Origin: Parelaphostrongylus tenuis
Lineage: Eukaryota; Nematoda; Chromadorea; Rhabditida; Metastrongylidae
Direction: 5' to 3'
Assembly (NCBI GenBank): GCA_019055375.1
Contig: JAHQIW010005605.1
Span: forward strand, 1 to 64,000
Length of the DNA: 64,000 bases
This document shows, piece after piece, positions 59,060-64,000 of the stretch; the first letter of the stretch is position 1, and each line of letters opens with the position of its first letter. The position numbers and the translations under genes were made by a program. The notes under the pieces were generated by a model. That model was not told the DNA's origin, did not search any database, and saw only the letters and a list, made by a program, of their open reading frames with translations.

Positions 59060-59575
59060 CCCTGTCTTCACATTTCCATATGCTTCGTCAGTCAACCGAG
59101 CTAATGCGGCGTTTCAACGTGACTACAAAAGAGCGTCGGGCGACGGAGGGCGGCACGGCGCGGAGGAGAAGAGGAATCGAACCACACTTTCCTCTTGGAG
59201 GCCTCCAACATCATTAACCAATCGGCTATTTGCTCGCACCACTTGTTGCCGATATACGTAAATCGGTTCAACTATAATTCAATTTTTTATGAGATTCCAG
59301 AATGACAAACAGACAGAATCGGCATTTGCGAAGAAGACTGAATGATGAAAGCCACTACGAATAGACGACGACAAGGTCAGAGAAGAAGAATTTTGATAGT
59401 CAAGATGGTACGATTAGCGATATGTAAAGAGGGCAACAGTTTGCGCGAAGAGTTTGTTTGGTGAATTGAACCCTACAAACCTCCATTCAGGGTCAGCCTC
59501 TATCACCAGAGTTAGAGGGAGAAACAGGGCTCATCCGGATGAACTACTCAAGTTCTCCATCCAGTTGTAAACATA
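59060..59575. repeat. Dispersed repeat E, copy 2, inside the right arm
   Basis: Matches 54330-54830. Its last 100 bases also appear inverted in the left arm of the giant palindrome (56418-56540), which shows that repeat E belongs to the arm and that the left arm has lost the rest. Confidence 0.7.
59156..59240 (-). repeat. tRNA-like module, long variable arm type
   Basis: The minus strand reads GGTGCGAGCAAATAGCCGAT, TGGTTAATGATGTTGGAGGC, then TGTGGTTCGATTCCTCTTCT. It has a serine/leucine-style D arm (AGCCGATTGGTTAA) and a canonical B box GGTTCGATTCC. The ends GGTGCGA and TCCGCGCC pair poorly, so I read it as a tRNA-derived module and not a working tRNA. Confidence 0.6.
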
Positions 59576-60018
59576 TAATATGACCTTTCCAAAAACTTAA
59601 TTTACTTTCCAAATCATCAAGATTCTTGCTATCGAATGAGCAGTAAAAGTTTAGTGAAAAGCCAAGCACTGACGGCCCAGTCAAGCAAAGAATGCCAGCC
59701 AAAGATGTAATATAATTTTCTTCTCGCTGCTACAGTGCATTGAGGTCTTTTCAGGAAGCAAACACAGAATGAAATCGCCATTTCGGAAGTTATCGACGGA
59801 CTACCGAAAGTCCGACGAAAATCTCTGTCCAGAGAATAATGCAAGAAGGCGTGCATTCTATGAAATGCACGACGTGTTCGAAGAGTTAAGCTCAACAATC
59901 GAACAACTCAACAGGACGATTTGCGAAAACTTACGGGACAGTGATTTCAGGTCTTTTTCTTGGGCAAGCATGAGGTTGCCAGAAGCAAAATCTGATGAGT
60001 CGTCATCAATTTTCTTGA

Positions 60019-60125
60019 ATAAAAAGAAAACAAAAAGAAGAAGAAGGAAAAAGAAGAGAAAAAGCAGAAAAAAGACAAGAGAAAAGGTGACAAATAGAAA
60101 AAAAAACAGAAGAAAAAGAAGATTA
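60019..60125 (+). repeat. Purine-rich low-complexity tract
   Basis: About 105 bases of almost only A and G. In the 122-codon plus frame at 59769-60137 it gives a Lys/Arg-rich tail. The left arm has a shorter pyrimidine counterpart near 55955-55995. Confidence 0.8.
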
Positions 60126-60620
60126 CAAAGTCTTTGATCGACGCGCGCTTTAATACGACAATATCGATTTCGACGAATCTTCAGACAAATGCAACACTTT
60201 GCACTAATTACAAAACATAAACAACAGCGTAAACAACAGCATCGACATCAAAATAAACAAGAACTGAAAACTCACTCTGGTAATCCATAATTGTCCACCA
60301 CCACCTGTCGTTTGTCAAGCGCCCTCCAATACAACCACGGTTGACGAAATGCTTTGAAGCATCAGTCGTCTCGAACGGAGCGCGTTATACGAGAGAAGCT
60401 CTTAATGATTTTGAAACGACAGATGTCGATTGCTTCTATCACGTGAAAAGCTTCTCCATTGATAGGCGACAGTGTCGAGCATATCTGAATTGAACTCGTG
60501 GCGAATCGCTTCGTGTCCGTCTGAATCACCCATGGTAGAGCAGTATCGAATAATTTGATCTTAGAAGTTAGACGAAATCTAATTAGAGTAGGCCTTCCCA
60601 ATGAAACCTTACTAACCCCA

Positions 60621-60766
60621 TTGACAGAGCCCGAACTCCCTTGACCCCCGTGAAAGAGCTCGAACCCTACGGAACCTCTTGAGAGAGCCTGAGCCTCACT
60701 GACCGTAGTGAGGAAGCCCGAACACCACTTACCTTAGTGATAAAGTCCGAACCATGAATGGGGCTC
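60621..60766 (+). repeat. Minisatellite, five degenerate units of 29-30 bp
   Basis: Units start at 60621, 60651, 60680, 60709 and 60738. Each has a form like TGANAGAGCCCGAACYCC followed by a TTGACC-like block and ending TAG or CCG. It has no counterpart in the left arm of the palindrome. Confidence 0.8.
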
Positions 60767-61037
60767 ATAAGGGGTTATTGATAAAGCGAATTTTCTGCGT
60801 TTCCTAGTGGTTCCTTTCCTCTCTTTGCGAGGAGCTTTGTCTGGCAAATTTCGGAGGAACCATCGAAGTCCTTTCCACCAGTGCTTGCCGCCTTCGTTGG
60901 CGTCATTCATGCTTGATGGGTTGCCAGTCAGATGGATCGCAAAGCACAAGTATGGAGTAGCAAAGAGAATTCTTTTTATTTCATCGCTTTTAGAGATGGG
61001 AACGGTGTTATCAATATAAACAATAATGTGCAAAGCT

Positions 61038-61118
61038 TCTGCATCGGGATGGACTCGAACTCACATCTCACCATATCCGAGTGCGCGCGCTCTCTAATTT
61101 ATTGCACTACCGACGCCT
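61038..61118 (-). repeat. tRNA-like module, type A (antisense)
   Basis: The minus strand reads GGCGTCGGTAGTGCAATAAA, GAGAGCGCGCGCACTCGG and GTGAGTTCGAGTCCATCCC. The B box GAGTTCGAGTCC differs from consensus by one base. Duplicated GCGC has lengthened the middle. Confidence 0.65.
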
Positions 61119-61301
61119 GTTTTGCCACCATTCTTTTCAAACTGTGACGCATCAGTCCACCAGCAACCAACCGTCAACCGCTTGGCCCAGATAATCGATA
61201 TCGACATTGAACCCAGCCACGCTGACAGATATTGTGTATTCGATGATCAAACAGAGGTCTCTTTAATAAACTTGAAAGAATTGAGTGGTGAGTAAAAAAT
61301 T

Positions 61302-61374
61302 GGCCTTGAGACTGAGCTGAACCCATGTCTCACCCACACTAAGGGCGCGTGCTACCATTGCACAATCGAGGCGC
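61302..61374 (-). repeat. tRNA-like module, type B (antisense)
   Basis: The minus strand reads GCGCCTCGATTGTGCAATGG, TAGCACGCGCCCTTAGTGTG and GGTTCAGCTCAGTCTC. Mirror partner of 61531-61604 about a centre near 61453. Confidence 0.6.
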
Positions 61375-61530
61375 CGCTCCATCACCACTTATTCTTCTAT
61401 ATCCCTCTATCATAGCTATCAAACATCAACCTATAACAGGTTTGATAGGGTAAGCCATATTGCAATGCATCTAATAGAACTGAGTGGCGAGGAAATATGA
61501 GAGACACTGAAAAACAGCGGTGGTGAACAA

Positions 61531-61604
61531 AGCGCATCGATGGTGTAGTGGTAGCGTGCGCCCCAGTATGGGTGACACGTGGGTTCAAGTCCCGGCTAAG
61601 GTCG
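61531..61604 (+). repeat. tRNA-like module, type B (sense)
   Basis: GCGCATCGATGGTGTAGTGG, TAGCGTGCGCCCCAGTATGG, then GTGGGTTCAAGTCCCGGC. The A box is canonical, and the B box with the TTCAAGT loop is well kept. It is the best-preserved type B copy. Confidence 0.7.
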
Positions 61605-61647
61605 AATTTTTGCTTACCACTCACTTTTCTCGGGTTTATTGGAAGCA

Positions 61648-64000
61648 TCATCACCTGTATCACCTGTCGTCCCGCTGATCGTCGAGTGACTCGAGCGGGT
61701 ACCAGCAACTCTTCCATTTTTCCCTATCGCGTGCAAGAGTATCCCAGTGGGTCCTCCTTGCTCTAGGAATTCGCTGAGCATCATATCTTTCTTCCATCGC
61801 TTTCGTGAAGAAATCGGACCAACGGGTCAGTGGTCTTCCTTTAGAGCGCTTGACGTCCCGAGGAATCCAGTCGGTAACGGCTCTCGTCCATCGGTTGTCG
61901 TTGAAGCGCATCACGTGTCCGGCCCACCTTATTTTCGATATCCTGGCGTGTAGAACGGCGTCTCTGATTTTCGATCGTTGACGTAGGTCGGAAGATCGGA
62001 TCCTTTGTCTCATTTGCGAAATACGAGACACTCCTAGCATCGACCTTTCGACTGCGCGTTCGATAACGGCAAGTGATCTTTCATCCTGCTTACGTAGCGA
62101 CCAGGTTTCTGCTGCATACGTTAGGGCAGGGATAATTGTCGAGTCGAAAAGGTGGGCACGGAGTCGGATGTTCTTTGTCCTCTTCACTACATCTTCGATG
62201 CTCTTAAACGTTCCCCAAGCCGCTCGTTTCCTCCTGCTCAACCCTGGGGCTAGGTCGTTCATCATGTTGATTTCACGACCTAGATAGATGTAACTGGAGC
62301 ATTCGGAAATTGTCGTTCCGTTGAGCGTGAATGGGGCATTAGAAACCCATCCGTTCCTCATGAACATTGTTTTCGTTAGATTCAGTTGAAGACCGATCTT
62401 TCCACAGGCGTTATCGAAATCAGTCAACATTCGTTCCGCTTGGCTGATGTTTGGTGTTATGAGAACGATATCGTCAGCAAAGCGAAGATGGTTTAATTGT
62501 CGACCGTCAATTTTCACTCCCATTTCGTCCCATTCTAATGTTCGCATGACGTTTTGTAGGGTGGCAGTGAATAGTTTTGGCGATATTGTATCGCCTTGTC
62601 GAACCCCTCTTCTTACGTCAATTGTGATATTGTTGTAAAATGGAAATATTTTGGTCGTGAAATCTTTATAAAGCTCACGAAGGATCATTATGTACCGAGT
62701 AGGGACGCCCTGGTTATCCAGAGCCTCTATAACCGCTTCTGTTTCCACTGAATCAAAGGCTTTTTTCAGATCGATGAAAGTGAGACAGAGTGGTTGTTTG
62801 TACTCTCGCGAAACTCCAATGAGTCTTGTGATCGTGTGGATGTGGTCCATGGTACTAAATCCTTTTCTGAACCCTGCTTGTTCGCATGGCTGTCCTTCGT
62901 CCAGTGTTCTGTCAATCCTGTTCAGGATGACTCGAGTAAAGGGTTTATAGACAACGGACAGCAAGCAGATTGGGCGATAATTGCCTATGTCGTGAAGGTC
63001 TATCTTTTTGAACAGCAATACGGTCTTGCTGGTTTTCCATTGAATAGGGACCTTGCATTCTGACAGGTAGCGAGTGAAGAGCCGAGCCAGGGTGTTGATG
63101 AGAACTGGCGGCAGGTTCTTCAGGTGTTCTGGTCTAATCCTGTCTGGACCGGGTGTTGTTCTGTTTTTCACCGACGATATAGCATGTCGGATTTCGGAAG
63201 GAAGGACCGGTGGAACAACATATTCGTCCTCTTTCAATTTATATGACGGTAAGAGAACATGGCTAGCGAAGAGATCCGAGTAGTACTGGTGGATGATTTT
63301 CTCCATAGCCCTTCTCGATGCTGTAAGTGCCCCGTCAGGGTATCGGAGTGCAATCATCTTGGTCTTATAGTTGGCGAAGCCTCGCTGGGCTTTGCGAATG
63401 CTCTTCCCAGCTTCTGCAGCTTCTGCCATAACTGCTGCTCTTCTCTCTTTAAGGTCTTCTTTTATCGCTTCTCTGCATCGTTTCGCAAGTTCGGACGTAA
63501 GGTTTCGGTTGCCTGCGGCTCGTGCGATTCCACGTTGACGTATCAGCTCGAGTGTCTGCGGAGACAAGCGTCTCTTCGTGACCTTAGGACTTTCGGCTTT
63601 TTTAGCGCCAGCGTGAAGATATTCAACGAGTCGATCGTATTCTTCGTCGATGTTGTCGACAACGGTATCTTCCCAAGAGCCGACTAATGATTTGAGTACA
63701 TCCCAGTTTATGGTAGTTCTGGGACTTCGTTGTTTGAATTTAGCGGCTTTCTCTCCTCTCCTCGAAAATCGGAACGTTGCGCGAAGGAGGCGATGGTCTG
63801 ATCCCGTGTAGAACTTGGGAACAACAGCGACGTCGGTCAGGCAAAACCTTCGATTTACTATGATGTGATCTATTTCGTTATGGTACTCTCCATTGGGAGA
63901 CTCCCACGTCCATCGCTGAGAGAGAGGCTTTTGGAATTGCGAGTTACCATGGATGGTTTGGGTCGTCATGATAAACTCGGATAGCCTCTCACCCTGTTCA
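61648..64000 (-). mobile_element. RTE retrotransposon copy 5, intact where visible
   Basis: The 3' tail CAGGTGATACAGGTGATGATG on the minus strand starts at about 61668 and ends near 61648, directly against the foldback element. The element continues off the right edge, so the endonuclease N-terminus and leader are outside the window. Unlike the other copies it has no stop or frameshift in 2.3 kb. Confidence 0.95.
61660..64000 (-). CDS. RTE endonuclease-reverse transcriptase (partial, open at window edge)
   Basis: The frame stays open from its stop at 61660 to the window edge. The codons before the internal methionine at 63969 read EQGERLSEFI, so the true start lies outside. From the N-side it has the end of the apurinic-endonuclease domain (RWTWESPNGEYHNEIDHI, then GSDHRLLRA with the catalytic SDH) and a basic linker. 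The reverse transcriptase follows with NYRPICLLS, FIDLKKAFDSV (first catalytic Asp), GVRQGDTISP and FADDIVLI (catalytic Asp pair), then the RTE-type C-terminal region with KIRWAGHVMRFNDNRW. Such proteins nick chromosomal DNA and copy the element RNA at the nick. About 780 codons are visible; the N-terminal couple of hundred are missing. It is the only copy here that could be active. Confidence 0.95.
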   Translation of the reverse strand, partial: EQGERLSEFIMTTQTIHGNSQFQKPLSQRWTWESPNGEYHNEIDHIIVNRRFCLTDVAVVPKFYTGSDHRLLRATFRFSRRGEKAAKFKQRSPRTTINWDVLKSLVGSWEDTVVDNIDEEYDRLVEYLHAGAKKAESPKVTKRRLSPQTLELIRQRGIARAAGNRNLTSELAKRCREAIKEDLKERRAAVMAEAAEAGKSIRKAQRGFANYKTKMIALRYPDGALTASRRAMEKIIHQYYSDLFASHVLLPSYKLKEDEYVVPPVLPSEIRHAISSVKNRTTPGPDRIRPEHLKNLPPVLINTLARLFTRYLSECKVPIQWKTSKTVLLFKKIDLHDIGNYRPICLLSVVYKPFTRVILNRIDRTLDEGQPCEQAGFRKGFSTMDHIHTITRLIGVSREYKQPLCLTFIDLKKAFDSVETEAVIEALDNQGVPTRYIMILRELYKDFTTKIFPFYNNITIDVRRGVRQGDTISPKLFTATLQNVMRTLEWDEMGVKIDGRQLNHLRFADDIVLITPNISQAERMLTDFDNACGKIGLQLNLTKTMFMRNGWVSNAPFTLNGTTISECSSYIYLGREINMMNDLAPGLSRRKRAAWGTFKSIEDVVKRTKNIRLRAHLFDSTIIPALTYAAETWSLRKQDERSLAVIERAVERSMLGVSRISQMRQRIRSSDLRQRSKIRDAVLHARISKIRWAGHVMRFNDNRWTRAVTDWIPRDVKRSKGRPLTRWSDFFTKAMEERYDAQRIPRARRTHWDTLARDREKWKSCWYPLESLDDQRDDR

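Larger units (their letters stand above)
55736..60994. mobile_element. Giant imperfect palindrome, about 5.3 kb, centre near 57605
   Basis: Matching inverted blocks from the outside in: 55736-55910 with 60785-60994; 55945-56540 with 59480-60070; 56550-56720 with 58490-58655; 56760-57280 with 57916-58480; 57283-57525 with 57690-57915. The left arm is 1.9 kb and the right 3.4 kb. The extra right-arm DNA, about 58660-59480 and 60071-60780, is deleted on the left or inserted on the right. Open frames in the arms, such as minus 58495-58145 and plus 56418-56738, have no recognisable product. It is either a large foldback element or two head-to-head copies of one unknown repeat. Confidence 0.8.
60985..61647. 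mobile_element. Foldback element, family C, second large copy, truncated by RTE
   Basis: Starts CATCGCTTTTAGAGATGGGA. It then has GTGCAAAGCTTCTGCATC, an antisense type A module (61038-61118), CACGCTGACAGATATTG, an antisense type B module (61302-61374) and a sense type B module (61531-61604). The expected final type A module and terminus are missing because the tail of the intact RTE begins at about 61648. Confidence 0.85.

Noticed and set aside
59769..60137. 122-codon frame with an acidic helical part and a Lys/Arg-rich tail
   Set aside because: The tail is a purine tract, and the inverted partner in the left arm (55945-56400) does not keep the frame.
1..64000. CRISPR array, bacterial operon or phage content
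   Set aside because: No regularly spaced identical repeats and no prokaryotic gene organisation; the repeats present are inverted, dispersed and transposon-like.

Overview
The window looks like eukaryotic, very probably nematode, repeat-rich DNA, and most likely comes from a strongylid such as a hookworm. This rests on three things. There are several copies of one RTE-clade non-LTR retrotransposon whose protein reads like the hookworm/strongylid RTE proteins I know. There are mariner remnants. The few intron-like gaps flanked by GT...AG are 47-59 bp long, which is nematode-sized. I see no operon, ribosome-binding site, rRNA or CRISPR array, and no clearly intact host gene. The only long convincing reading frame is a retrotransposon.

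Layout. 0.5-4.3 kb: an RTE copy on the minus strand with its 5' end flipped and a palindromic tRNA-like element nested inside it. 4.3-11.1 kb: decayed short repeats, one small foldback element and a tandem duplication. 11.1-16.35 kb: a full-length but broken RTE copy, 1 kb of other DNA and an 0.86-kb palindromic element; this whole block recurs at 35.6-40.8 kb. 18.0-21.3 kb: two mariner remnants and a decayed plus-strand RTE fragment. 22.4-23.8 kb and 29.0-32.5 kb: an older diverged duplication, the second copy split by another palindromic element. 33.2-40.8 kb: a 5'-inverted RTE copy lying directly against the second copy of the 11-16 kb block. 40.8-49.9 kb: mostly unassigned, with the best hints of host exons (43.5-43.8 and 44.6-45.2 kb), a foldback element and a third mariner remnant. 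50.0-54.3 kb: three palindromic elements in a row. 54.3-61.6 kb: the most unusual part. A 5.3-kb imperfect palindrome is bracketed by two copies of a self-palindromic unit, each carrying tRNA-like modules of two types in mirror order; the second copy is cut by RTE. 61.65-64.0 kb: the only intact RTE reading frame, running off the window.

How the parts relate. RTE supplies endonuclease and reverse transcriptase and is the obvious active machinery. The palindromic families carry no visible enzyme and must depend on others if they move. The tRNA-like modules retain recognisable A- and B-box promoter motifs, so they may be pol III transcribed. The two twin-primed RTE copies fix the element's 5' end independently, which makes it possible to say that the shared DNA beyond that end in the two full-length copies is a segmental duplication rather than part of the element. 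Boundaries of decayed repeats are good to roughly 10-50 bases.
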